A stretch of DNA of 64,000 nt, from contig NZ_FNZM01000001.1 in assembly GCF_900109265.1 (NCBI RefSeq), positions 372,001 through 436,000 on the forward strand, in the 5' to 3' direction. Shown here one piece after another: positions 26,532 through 35,282 of this stretch (its first letter is position 1; each line of letters opens with the position of its first letter). This DNA comes from Paraburkholderia tropica (lineage in GTDB: Bacteria > Pseudomonadota > Gammaproteobacteria > Burkholderiales > Burkholderiaceae). The notes under the pieces were generated by a model. It made no database searches and had not been told where the DNA came from. It saw nothing but the letters and a program-made list of their open reading frames with translations. The position numbers and the translations under genes are program-made.

Positions 26532-28985
26532 ATGACAGCAGTCGGTCTTGAGTTCGACCAGTTGAAGAGCAGCGCCGATGCGCTGCGCCGTTCCATCTCC
26601 AATCGCCTGATGTACGGCGTCGGCAAGGACGCCGTCACGGCGGCGCCGCAGGACTGGCTGCACGCCGCCGCGCTCGCGGTGCGCGACCGCCTCGTCGAGC
26701 GCTGGATGATCACCACGCGCCGCCAGTACGACCAGGACGTCAAACGCGTCTATTACCTGTCGATGGAATTCCTGATCGGCCGCACGTTCTCGAACGCGCT
26801 GCTCGCGCTGGGCATCCATGATCAGATGAAAGAGGCGCTCGCCGACGTCGGCGTGGATCTCGATTCCGTGATCGACCTCGAACCCGACGCCGCGCTCGGC
26901 AACGGCGGTCTCGGCCGTCTCGCGGCGTGCTTCCTCGACTCGATGGCGACGCTCGGCATTCCGGGCTTCGGCTACGGCATCCGCTACGACTACGGCATGT
27001 TTCGCCAGCAGATCATCAACGGCGAGCAGGTCGAAGCGCCCGACTACTGGCTGCGCTCGGGCAATCCGTGGGAATTTCCGCGCCCCGAGGTGCAGTATCC
27101 CGTGCACTTCGGCGGGCGCACCGTGCAGCGCGACGGCCACGTCGAGTGGATCGACACGCAGCACGTCAACGCGATGGCCTACGACACCGTGATTCCCGGC
27201 TACGCCACGAGCGCGACCAACACGCTGCGCTTGTGGTCTGCGCGCGCCGACGAGGAACTCGACCTTTCGGCGTTCAACAAGGGCGATTATCAGCGCGCGG
27301 TGGAAGCGAGAAATATTTCGGAGAACGTATCGCGTCTGCTCTATCCCGACGACTCGACGATGGCGGGTCGCGAGCTGCGTCTGCGTCAGGAATACTTCTT
27401 CGTGTCGGCGACGATGCAGGATCTGATCCGTCGTTATCTGCGCACGCACAGCACGTTCGGGCGCTTCTCCGACAAGGTCGCGGTCCATCTGAACGACACG
27501 CATCCGGTGCTGGCGATTCCCGAGTTGATCCGCCTGCTCGTCGATATCCATCACATGCCGTGGGACGAGGCGATGGGGCACATCAAGCGCGTGTTCTCGT
27601 ACACGAATCACACGCTGATGCCTGAAGCGCTGGAAACCTGGGACGTCGAACTATTGGCGCGCCTGCTGCCGCGTCACCTCGAAATCATTTTCGATATCAA
27701 CGCCGCGTTTCTGCGCGAAGCGAGCGAGAAAGGCACGCACGATCTCGACTTCATCCGCCGCATTTCGCTCGTCGACGAATACGGCCAGCGGCGCGTGCGC
27801 ATGGCGTATCTGGCGATCGTCGCGAGTCACAAGGTGAATGGCGTCTCGAAGCTCCATTCGCAACTGATGACGCGCGATATTTTCGGCGACTTCGCGCGGC
27901 TCTATCCCGAGCGCTTCACCAACGTCACGAACGGCATCACGCCACGCCGCTGGCTCGCGCAGGCGAGTCCGCCGCTGGCCGCACTCGTCGACGAAACCAT
28001 CGGCACGCGCTGGCGCACCGATCTGTTCGAGTTGGGCGCGCTGCGCAAGCTCGCGGGCGACGCGGCGTTCGAAACCGCGTTTCGCGCGGCCAAGCGCGAG
28101 AACAAGGTGCGCCTGATCCGCCGGCTCACGGCGCGCACGGGGCTGTCGTTCAATCCCGATGCGCTGTTCGACATGCAGGTCAAGCGCATCCACGAATACA
28201 AGCGGCAGTTGCTGAACGTGCTGCATGTGATCACGCGCTACAACCGCATTCTCGCGGAGCCCGAGCGCGACTGGGTGCCGCGCGTGGTGGTGTTCGCGGG
28301 CAAGGCGGCGTCGGCGTATCGCATGGCGAAGATGATCATCCGCCTCATCAACGACGTGGCCGAGAAGATCAATCACGATCCCGTGGTGGGCGACCGGCTC
28401 AAGGTGACGTTCGTGCCGAACTACGGCGTGAGCGTGGCCGAAGTACTGATTCCGGCCGCCGATCTCTCCGAGCAGATTTCGACGGCGGGCACCGAGGCGT
28501 CCGGCACCGGCAACATGAAGCTCGCGCTCAACGGCGCGCTGACGATGGGCACGCTCGACGGCGCGAACATCGAGATCCGCGACGCGGTGGGGCCGGAGAA
28601 TATCTTCATCTTCGGGCACACGTCCGATCAGGTCGATGCGCTGCGCTGCTCGGGTTATCGCTCCCGTCAGGTCTACGAAGAAAACGCCGAGCTGCGCACC
28701 GTGCTCGACCAGATCCGCACGGGCTTCTTCTCGCCGGGCGATCCGGCGCGCTACACGGATATCTTCCACACGCTCGTGGATTGGGGCGATCACTACCTCG
28801 TGCTGGCCGACTATGCCGCGTTCGTCGAGGCGCAGGAGGCCGCCGACCGCCGCTTCGTCGACGTGCCGGGCTGGACCGCGAGCGCGATCGAGAATGTCGC
28901 GGGCATGGGGACGTTTTCGTCGGATCGGGCGATTGCCGAATATGCGCGCGACATCTGGCACACGCGGCCGATCGATCTGGAGTGA
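26532..28985 (+). CDS. glgP: Glycogen/starch/alpha-glucan phosphorylase
   Basis: A PLP enzyme that releases glucose 1-phosphate from glycogen by phosphorolysis. The 817-residue protein matches the family length. Visible motifs are YYLSMEFLIGRTFSNAL, DAALGNGGLGRLAACFLDS, HLNDTHPVLAIPELIR, NVTNGITPRRWL, the KRIHEYKRQLLN segment and the PLP-lysine region EASGTGNMKLALNGALTMGT. GGGAGG lies 7 bases before the ATG. It stands alone here; glgB, glgA and glgX are not in the window, unlike in many glycogen operons. Confidence 0.97.
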   Translation: MTAVGLEFDQLKSSADALRRSISNRLMYGVGKDAVTAAPQDWLHAAALAVRDRLVERWMITTRRQYDQDVKRVYYLSMEFLIGRTFSNALLALGIHDQMKEALADVGVDLDSVIDLEPDAALGNGGLGRLAACFLDSMATLGIPGFGYGIRYDYGMFRQQIINGEQVEAPDYWLRSGNPWEFPRPEVQYPVHFGGRTVQRDGHVEWIDTQHVNAMAYDTVIPGYATSATNTLRLWSARADEELDLSAFNKGDYQRAVEARNISENVSRLLYPDDSTMAGRELRLRQEYFFVSATMQDLIRRYLRTHSTFGRFSDKVAVHLNDTHPVLAIPELIRLLVDIHHMPWDEAMGHIKRVFSYTNHTLMPEALETWDVELLARLLPRHLEIIFDINAAFLREASEKGTHDLDFIRRISLVDEYGQRRVRMAYLAIVASHKVNGVSKLHSQLMTRDIFGDFARLYPERFTNVTNGITPRRWLAQASPPLAALVDETIGTRWRTDLFELGALRKLAGDAAFETAFRAAKRENKVRLIRRLTARTGLSFNPDALFDMQVKRIHEYKRQLLNVLHVITRYNRILAEPERDWVPRVVVFAGKAASAYRMAKMIIRLINDVAEKINHDPVVGDRLKVTFVPNYGVSVAEVLIPAADLSEQISTAGTEASGTGNMKLALNGALTMGTLDGANIEIRDAVGPENIFIFGHTSDQVDALRCSGYRSRQVYEENAELRTVLDQIRTGFFSPGDPARYTDIFHTLVDWGDHYLVLADYAAFVEAQEAADRRFVDVPGWTASAIENVAGMGTFSSDRAIAEYARDIWHTRPIDLE

Positions 28986-29106
28986 CGACGCGGGCGTGGC
29001 CGGAAAACGGGTAGCTGGCGGGAGAAGCTGGCTGGGTGCGCGGGCCGCTTATTGTTGCCAGGGGCCGCGCGGTGTGCGGATCGGGTGACTGCTCAGGCGC
29101 CGCCGC

Positions 29107-29529
29107 TCAGGCTGCCGGCGCGGCGCCGGGTGCAGTGGGTGCGGCGGGCGCTGCTGGGGCGTCGGCCTTCGCGGCGCGCACGGCCTGTTCGACGCGTTCG
29201 AGGAAGGCGCGGTCGCCGCTCGTGACGGCTTCGCGCGGCGCGCCGCCCACCACCACGATCAGGCGGTGCGAGACTTCTTGCCAGATCCACGCGAGCCAGC
29301 CGACCACGATCAGCATCACGCCGCAGCCGAGCGCCGCGCCCGCGCCCCAGACGCCGCCGGCCGCGGCGATGGCCACGCCGATCAGCGAGATCACAATGGG
29401 CACCACGCGGCTGCGCTCAACGGTGACGATGCGGGTGTCTTCGATGTCGCGCATCGCGATGACCTGACCGGCGGCGGACAGCGAGGTGCGAGTGACCGTC
29501 ACGGCCGCTTCGTTGAAAGGAAGTTCCAT
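29107..29529 (-). CDS. Hypothetical protein with two membrane segments
   Basis: This 140-residue protein has a soluble N-terminal part of about 40 residues (SLSAAGQVIAMRDIEDTRIV), then two adjacent hydrophobic segments (VVPIVISLIGVAIAAAGGVW and LGCGVMLIVVGWLAWIW). A short cytoplasmic helix and an Ala/Pro-rich tail follow. The pattern resembles the DUF6232-type small membrane proteins, but I am not certain of that assignment. It lies between glgP (convergent) and the porin gene and is separated from the porin by a terminator, so it is probably expressed alone. Confidence 0.6.
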   Translation of the reverse strand: MELPFNEAAVTVTRTSLSAAGQVIAMRDIEDTRIVTVERSRVVPIVISLIGVAIAAAGGVWGAGAALGCGVMLIVVGWLAWIWQEVSHRLIVVVGGAPREAVTSGDRAFLERVEQAVRAAKADAPAAPAAPTAPGAAPAA

Positions 29530-29639
29530 CGATTCGAATGCTGCGAGTGGAAAGGCCGCAGCGTACCAGAAGCGCGCGCGCGGCGGCAGGTCCTGTGCTG
29601 CCGCAGACCGCGTGCGGAGCGCGAGAAGCGGCTGTACAA

Positions 29640-29676
29640 AAGAGAAAGGGCGTCCCGAGGGACGCCCTTTTTTCGC
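29640..29676. terminator. Rho-independent terminator of the porin gene
   Basis: A stem of 11-12 bp (AAAGGGCGTCC with GGACGCCCTTT, tetraloop CGAG) has T-rich DNA on both sides. On the minus strand it lies about 45 bases after the porin stop codon. Confidence 0.88.
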
Positions 29677-29718
29677 GCGCGCACCACGCCCGCAAGGCGG
29701 GCGCGGCGTCGTGCGTGC

Positions 29719-30879
29719 TTAGAACTTGTGGCGGATGCCGACGCGAACGGCGAGCTGGTTCTGCGAACCCGAGCCCGACGGCGCGAAGATGCTCGACGAC
29801 GAATCGCCGATCTGCGCCTGCACCGGCGTGCCCTTGTACGAGCCCGACGCGTCTTCGAAAGCGACCAGGCCGTAGACGTCCGTGCGCTTGCTCAGCGCGT
29901 AGTCGACCGAACCGTTGACCTGGTTCCAGTGCGCCGTGAAGAGGCCCGAAGCGCGCGAGTACGTGTAGCCGACCGCGCCCGTCAGGGCCGGCGTGAAGGC
30001 GTACTTCACGCCTGCTTCGTACGCGTTGTACAGCGTCGACGAACCCGTGATCGGCTCGAAGCGCGTGTTCGTCCACAGCAGCCATGCCGTTGCCGGGCCG
30101 AACACGTAGCGGCCGCCGAAGCCGAACGAGCGCAGGTCGCGGATCGCGCTGACGGCCGTGCTGACGTTGGCGAGCGAGGTCGAGAACGTCGTTGGCGATG
30201 CGGCTGCCGGGTACGTGATGTCGGCGTATGCGCCGCCGATGCTGAACGGACCGTACGCGTAGTTCGCGCCGAAGCTGTAAGCGCGCGACGAAGCCGTCGT
30301 GCTGCCCGACGGTGCGCCGGCGAACGACGTCGTGTTCGAGAAGCCATACAGGCCGCCGAACGTGAAGCCCGAGAAGTTCACGCTCTGGAACTTGACCGCG
30401 TTGCTGATACGGCTCGACGTGAGCTGGTCGACGTCGTTGACGTGATACGCCCAGTTGCCCGACACCGTGTTGCCGCCGGTCGAGTACAGCGAACCGAGGA
30501 TGTCCGTGTTGAACGAGTATTGACGACCGAACGTCAGCGAGCCGATGTTGTTTTGCGTCAGACCGACGTAGGCTTGACGGCCGAACATCGAGCTACCCTG
30601 GCCAGCCGTGCCGTTGCCGCTGTTGAAGCCGTTTTCGAGCACGAAGATTGCCTTGAGGCCGCCGCCCAGGTCTTCCGAGCCGCGCAGGCCCCAACGGCTG
30701 CCTTGCGCCACGCCGTCACCGTACTGGAATGCCTTCGAGCTGCCCTTCGTCGCGTTTTGCGTGTGATTGATGTAGCTCACGCCTGCGTCGATCAGGCCAT
30801 ACAGGGTCACGCTGCTTTGAGCGTGGGCCGCGCCCGCGATGGTTGCAAGGATAGCGGTGGTCAGAATTTTCTTTTTCAA
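29719..30879 (-). CDS. Gram-negative trimeric porin (Burkholderia OmpC-like)
   Basis: The 386-residue outer-membrane protein has a signal peptide (MKKKILTTAILATIAGAAHA). The mature start is QSSVTLYGLIDAGVSYI, followed by RWGLRGSEDLGGGLKAIF, GRQAYVGL, the FGRQY element, and a C-terminal beta-signal ending in Phe (AVRVGIRHKF) for assembly by the BAM complex. It allows passive diffusion of small hydrophilic solutes. The start codon is TTG at 30879, with GGAG about 7 bases upstream. Codon choice is notably biased (AAC, GGC, TCG), typical of a highly expressed gene. Confidence 0.95.
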   Translation of the reverse strand: MKKKILTTAILATIAGAAHAQSSVTLYGLIDAGVSYINHTQNATKGSSKAFQYGDGVAQGSRWGLRGSEDLGGGLKAIFVLENGFNSGNGTAGQGSSMFGRQAYVGLTQNNIGSLTFGRQYSFNTDILGSLYSTGGNTVSGNWAYHVNDVDQLTSSRISNAVKFQSVNFSGFTFGGLYGFSNTTSFAGAPSGSTTASSRAYSFGANYAYGPFSIGGAYADITYPAAASPTTFSTSLANVSTAVSAIRDLRSFGFGGRYVFGPATAWLLWTNTRFEPITGSSTLYNAYEAGVKYAFTPALTGAVGYTYSRASGLFTAHWNQVNGSVDYALSKRTDVYGLVAFEDASGSYKGTPVQAQIGDSSSSIFAPSGSGSQNQLAVRVGIRHKF

Positions 30880-31369
30880 CTGTTGCTCCGGATGAAGGAA
30901 AAGTATGTGCCGGCCTCTTTTGGGCCGGTCTGTGCGACGCGCTGCAATTTAAGGGTCGAGGACGAAAGGATTGTGACAGTAAGGAAATGCCACATGAATG
31001 TCGCTACTCTGTGGCGTAAATGCGACAGCGGGCTTGCCGACGGGAGCAAACGGCGCAAATCGAGCGCTGGCGCGGCTCGCGAGGCGATAGGAAAGAAAAT
31101 CCGGGCAAAAAAAGCGCGATTTAGCGCGTTATAAAATTTTCTGCTTTCAACGATTGGATTTCGTATATGGATCGCTTTTTATGGTGGTTTTATTGGCGAA
31201 TCCATTCGATTTATCGACGCAGGGAATGAGTCGCGCGTGGCGTGTTTTATCGACTTCATGAAGTTGGGATTGCGAAATAATCCGTAAAACGATCTGCCCG
31301 GCAATGGAGATGGACGTGTGCAGTCATGGCTCATCGGTGCGATGAGCCATGACAAAACGGCGAGGGGAG
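30880..31369. promoter_or_regulatory. Porin leader and upstream region with 5'-UTR hairpin
   Basis: This 490-bp stretch has no gene. In the porin leader, CCGGCC and GGCCGG (30910-30928 on the plus strand) can form a 6-bp hairpin about 30 bases before the porin start. The DNA between 31130 and 31300 is AT-rich. A strong 13-bp inverted repeat lies at 31324-31352 (listed separately). Promoter elements could not be fixed. Confidence 0.45.
31324..31352. other. Perfect 13-bp inverted repeat after the deacylase gene
   Basis: TCATGGCTCATCG, spacer GTG, CGATGAGCCATGA: a perfect hairpin 18 bases beyond the minus-strand stop codon at 31370. No T-run follows on the minus strand, so it is not a textbook terminator; it may protect the mRNA end. 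Confidence 0.6.
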
Positions 31370-32509
31370 TTACAGCGAGAGCAGCGAGCCCGTGCGGATC
31401 GGCGTGTCGCCGGCGATGCGCGCGACTTCCATGCCGGCCGTCGCAAAACGCGCGCTGTGACGCGCGTACATCACGCCGCTCACGCTGGTGTGCAGCGTGA
31501 CCAGCTCGTCGGTGAGCGGATCGACGATATCGGCGACCGGCGCGCCCGCTTCGAGCCATGCGCCGCATTCGGCGCGGAACACGATCACGCCGCTTGCCGG
31601 CGCGACGATCGGCTCCGTACCCGCGAGCGGCGTGGCCGGATGCGCGAGCGGCGGCAGCGGGGCGGCCGCGCCGGCAATCACGCCGCGCGCGGTCAGATAC
31701 TCGACGATCGCCTGGGCGTCGTGCTCGGCGAACTCGTGCGAGACGTCGCGCTGGCTGCGCAGTTCCACTGTCACCGAAATCGAGCCGTGCGGAATCGGGA
31801 AACGCTCGCCGAAGCGCTCGCGCAGCTCGCTCCAGCAAAAGCTGTGAATCTCGTCGAACGGATTGCCGATCGAATTCAGCGCCAGCAGCGACGCCTTGGC
31901 GTCCAGATAGCGCGCGAGCGGCTCGACTTCCGGCCACAGCTCCGGGTTCGTGTAGATGTGCATCGCGGCTTCCCAGTCGCAATGCAGGTCCAGCACGATG
32001 TCGGCGTCGTAAGACAGGCGTTGCAGCGCGAGGCGTTGCGAATCGAGTTCGGTCCTCGGCTGCTGCGCCGCGAGCGCCTCGCCCATCGCGTGGCGGATGG
32101 TCTTGAGGTTCGTGGCGGCGTCCGTGCCCAGGCGCGCCTCGATGTGCGGCAGCACGAGCGCCGTGAGGTCGTGGAAATTGCGGTTGAAGTTCTGCGCGGT
32201 GTTCGATTCGAAGCGGCCCACGAGATGACCGAGCCAGTGCTGGTTCAGGCCGATAGGATTCGCCACCGGCACGATCACGATCTCGCCGCGCAGGCGTCCG
32301 GCGGCTTCGAGCGCGGCGAGCTTGCGGCGCAGCGTCCACGAGACGAGCATGCCGGGCAGTTCGTCGGCGTGCAGCGACGACTGGATGTAGACCTTCGGCG
32401 CGCCGGTCTGGCCTGCGGACGGATCAGCCGCCGGGCCGTAGTGGAAGCTCGCGATCTGTCGCGCGGTACCGAGCGCGGGTGCGATCAGCGGATGGTTGCG
32501 GGTTTGCAT
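31370..32509 (-). CDS. Succinylglutamate desuccinylase/aspartoacylase-family (M14-like) zinc enzyme
   Basis: The 379-residue protein belongs to the M14 carboxypeptidase-like deacylases. The zinc site is visible as HxxE in SSLHADELPGM (H47, E50) with a later His in DLHCDWEAAMHIYT; FNRNFHDL is the substrate-binding Arg segment. The C-terminal third (from about 295) is a beta-barrel-like domain with ASGVIVFRAECGAWLEAGAP. Family members remove an acyl group from an N-acyl amino acid or act on related amides; the substrate here is unknown. The ATG at 32509 begins the conserved part; the ribosome binding site is weak. Confidence 0.82.
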   Translation of the reverse strand: MQTRNHPLIAPALGTARQIASFHYGPAADPSAGQTGAPKVYIQSSLHADELPGMLVSWTLRRKLAALEAAGRLRGEIVIVPVANPIGLNQHWLGHLVGRFESNTAQNFNRNFHDLTALVLPHIEARLGTDAATNLKTIRHAMGEALAAQQPRTELDSQRLALQRLSYDADIVLDLHCDWEAAMHIYTNPELWPEVEPLARYLDAKASLLALNSIGNPFDEIHSFCWSELRERFGERFPIPHGSISVTVELRSQRDVSHEFAEHDAQAIVEYLTARGVIAGAAAPLPPLAHPATPLAGTEPIVAPASGVIVFRAECGAWLEAGAPVADIVDPLTDELVTLHTSVSGVMYARHSARFATAGMEVARIAGDTPIRTGSLLSL

Positions 32510-32697
32510 GATGAGTGCGTGCGACGCGGTTGAGCGCGAGGCGCGTTCGGAGTGGCAGTAGGTTTGGTCCGCGGGCGGACCGGTGCCCATGATCTTAGCC
32601 GATATGCGCGGTGGGCTGAATCGGGGTGCGGCGTCGCGTGTGGACTGGCCGATGCGTGGCCTTTGCCGGATCTTCGCATCGCTGCGCGCGCCGCAAA

Positions 32698-32730
32698 GCA
32701 AAAAGCCCAGACCGAGGTCTGGGCTTTTTC
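32698..32730. terminator. Rho-independent terminator between two minus-strand genes
   Basis: A 13-bp stem (AAAAGCCCAGACC with GGTCTGGGCTTTT, CGAG-type loop) has Ts on both strands. It closes the minus-strand gene that ends at 32779. Confidence 0.9.
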
Positions 32731-32778
32731 CATCTTGCGGACCGCACGGCGGCGGTCGCAAGAAGGGAACGGCGATGC

Positions 32779-33546
32779 TTAGTTGCCGTACACGTCGAAG
32801 TCGAAGTACTTGGCTTCGATCTTCTTGTACGTGCCGTCCTTGATCATGTCGGCGATGGCCTTGTCGATCTTCGCCTTCAGGTCGGTGTCTTCCTTGCGCA
32901 GGCCGATGGCGGCAGCGCCCGTCGGGATTTCCTTGCCCGCGAACTGGAAGCCCGCGCCGCGCGGGGTCTTCAGGAAGCCGAGGTCGGCTTGCACTTCGTC
33001 TTGCAGCGCGGCGTCCAGACGGCCCGAGATCAGGTCGGCGTAGACCTGGTCCTGGTTCTGGTAAGGCACCACGTTCACGCCCTTCGGCGCCCAGTTTTCC
33101 TTGGCGTAGGTTTCCTGGATCGTGCCTTGCTCGACGCCCACCGACTTGCCCTTGAGCGAGTCAGCCGTCGGCTGGAAGCTCGTGCCCTTCTTGGCGACGA
33201 GGCGCGTCGGCGTGTTGAACAGCTTCGCCGAGAACGCGATCTGTTCCTGGCGCTGCGGGGTGATGGTCATCGACGAGAGCACGCCGTCGAACTTCTTCGC
33301 CTTCAGGCCCGGAATCATGCCGTCGAAATCCTGCTCGACCCACACGCACTTCGCGTTCATGCGCTTGCAGATTTCGTTGCCGAGGTCGATGTCGAAGCCG
33401 ACCAGCTTGCCATCGGGTGCTTTCGATTCGAACGGCGCGTAGCTCGCGTCGACGCCGAAGCGCACGGTGGTCCAGTCCTTGGCTTGGGCGGCACCGGCCG
33501 AGACGGCCAGCAGGGCAACCGACAGGGCGGCAAGCAGTTTCTTCAC
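32779..33546 (-). CDS. ABC transporter substrate-binding protein, basic/polar amino-acid type
   Basis: The 255-residue periplasmic protein has a signal peptide cut after AQA (residue 22). A family-3 solute-binding domain similar to lysine/arginine/ornithine- and histidine-binding proteins follows: RFGVDASYAPFESKAPDGKL, GFDIDLGNEICKRMNAKCVW, DFDGMIPGLKAKKFDGVLSS and QGTIQETYAKENW. The start codon is GTG at 33546 with GAGGAG 8 bases upstream. No permease or ATPase gene is adjacent, so it must share a transporter encoded elsewhere. The ligand is probably a basic amino acid. Confidence 0.92.
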   Translation of the reverse strand: MKKLLAALSVALLAVSAGAAQAKDWTTVRFGVDASYAPFESKAPDGKLVGFDIDLGNEICKRMNAKCVWVEQDFDGMIPGLKAKKFDGVLSSMTITPQRQEQIAFSAKLFNTPTRLVAKKGTSFQPTADSLKGKSVGVEQGTIQETYAKENWAPKGVNVVPYQNQDQVYADLISGRLDAALQDEVQADLGFLKTPRGAGFQFAGKEIPTGAAAIGLRKEDTDLKAKIDKAIADMIKDGTYKKIEAKYFDFDVYGN

Positions 33547-34042
33547 TATGTGTACTCCTCGTATGGTTCAGGGCGCGCGGCGTGCGGTCGTGCCGCCGCC
33601 GTGCTGTGTTCCGGCGCGGCTCGCGCTGGAACTGTGGTGGCCTCGCACTTCACGTTTGAGCGTGTTGCGAGCGGCGCCGCAAAGCTTACCCGGTCAAAAT
33701 TGCTGCGTCGCTAGTGAAATACCGGATGGCGGGCGAGCCAACGCTCTAACGGTCGCCGGCGAATCGATGACGCTGGCCGCAAAGCCTTGCTGGACAAGGC
33801 GCGCGGCGTATCGGCGCAAGACCGCGGCGCGCGTGCGGGAGCGCGATTGCGATGCTCTGCCGCAACAGTCGGATGATTGCGCGAGCACCGATACGGCGCA
33901 AGGCGCGGTACCTGAAGGGAAGTTGAAATCGAAACGACGGCGCGCCGTTGGCTTGATCGACAGCCTCAGCGCGCCGTTACTGCAACGCAGCAATCTTGCG
34001 GCTTCTACTTCAATGCATGCTTAAAGCGTGCTCACCACGCGC
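33547..34042. other. Gene-free 496-bp gap upstream of the amino-acid-binding protein
   Basis: This gap contains the ribosome binding site of the binding-protein gene and, further up, sequence with no recognised gene. A minus-strand open frame of about 99 codons (33694-33993) lacks a ribosome binding site and family resemblance and is not called. Confidence 0.4.
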
Positions 34043-35176
34043 TCACACCACGCGCTGCCCCGCGCGCCACGTCGCGCGCGGCACCGGCAGCGCATCGAGC
34101 ATGGTCACGCGCACGAAGTCGGCGCGCAGGCCTGGTTCGATCGCGCCGCGGTCGTGCAGACCCGCCTTGCGCGCGGGCTCCCACGACACCGTGGCGACGG
34201 CGCGCGGCAGCGTCCAGTCGGCCTTGGTCACCAGGTCGAACGCGGCGGTCAGCAGGCTCGACGGCACGTAGTCCGACGAGAGGATGTCGAGCAGATCCGC
34301 CTGCGCCAGTTCGAGCGCCGAGACGTTGCCCGAATGCGAGCCGCCGCGCACCACGTTCGGCGCGCCCATGATGGTGGCGATGCCGCGCTGCTTCGAGGCT
34401 TCGGCGGCGAGGCGCGTGGTCGGGAATTCGGCCAGCACGATGCCTTCTTCCGCGGCCTGCTCGACGTGCTCGATCAGCGTGTCGTCGTGGCTCGCGAGCG
34501 GAATGTTGCGCGCGCGGCAGCGCCCGACGATCTCGCGGCGGTGCGCATCGGCGTAACGCTCCTGCTCGGTTGCCATTTCGGCGAGCAGGTTGTCGGCGTG
34601 CTCGTCGGTCCATTTGCCGTGGCGCTCCTGAAAGCGGCGCCACTGCGCGCGGTCGTGCCATTGGCGCTGGCCGGGCGTGTGGTCCATCACCGAGGCGAGC
34701 CGCAGCAGCGGATGCGCGCTGAGCGTATCGAACAGCTCGATCACGTCTTCGGTGGCGATCTCGCAGCGCAGATGCAGGAAGTGATCGGCGCGCAGCAGCT
34801 TGCGTTCGGTGAAACGCGACAGCGCGGCGGCGCTCGCAAGCTGCACGTCGCGGCCGCGCACGCCCACGGAAAGACGCGTGCCGATGGCGAGCGCGTCGAA
34901 CACCGTGGTGATGCCCGCGGCGGCGATCTGCGCGTCGTGGATCACGAACGCGGCGTCGATGTTCCACTGCACGCCGGGACGCGGCGCGAGGTGTTTTTCG
35001 AGGTTGTCGGTATGCAGTTCGACGAGGCCGGGCAGCAGGAAATCGCCTTCCCAGTCTTCGGCTTCGGGCGCGGCGCTCGTGCCGCGCGACAGCTCGCGGA
35101 TCATGCCGTCTTCCACGCGCAGCGTGCCGGTGAATACGTCGTCTCGCGTCACGATGCGAGCGTTGGTGATCAACAT
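34043..35176 (-). CDS. phnM: Alpha-D-ribose 1-methylphosphonate 5-triphosphate diphosphatase
   Basis: PhnM removes pyrophosphate from ribose 1-methylphosphonate 5-triphosphate in the C-P lyase pathway. The 377-residue amidohydrolase-superfamily protein has GLVELHTDNLEKHLAPRPGV (metal-binding HxD), FDALAIGTRL, DHFLHLRCEI, VMDHTPGQRQ and LASHDDT, all expected for PhnM, and ends with a typical GLRADFVRV segment. It is the last gene of the minus-strand phnGHIJKLM set, 106 bp after phnL, the only sizeable gap in the run. Confidence 0.95.
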   Translation of the reverse strand: MLITNARIVTRDDVFTGTLRVEDGMIRELSRGTSAAPEAEDWEGDFLLPGLVELHTDNLEKHLAPRPGVQWNIDAAFVIHDAQIAAAGITTVFDALAIGTRLSVGVRGRDVQLASAAALSRFTERKLLRADHFLHLRCEIATEDVIELFDTLSAHPLLRLASVMDHTPGQRQWHDRAQWRRFQERHGKWTDEHADNLLAEMATEQERYADAHRREIVGRCRARNIPLASHDDTLIEHVEQAAEEGIVLAEFPTTRLAAEASKQRGIATIMGAPNVVRGGSHSGNVSALELAQADLLDILSSDYVPSSLLTAAFDLVTKADWTLPRAVATVSWEPARKAGLHDRGAIEPGLRADFVRVTMLDALPVPRATWRAGQRVV

Positions 35177-35282
35177 CGTCGGGCTCCGGAAATCAGGTCG
35201 TCATCAGGTTGGGACGCGTGCGGCGCACAGGCTTCAGTGTGCGCGCGGCGCGTGACACAGTGCAGTTTCTTCGCGTCGTTTT

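Noticed and set aside
33694..33993. 99-codon minus-strand open frame in the gap upstream of the amino-acid-binding protein
   Set aside because: No ribosome binding site, no family resemblance and a Ser/Arg/Ala composition typical of chance frames.
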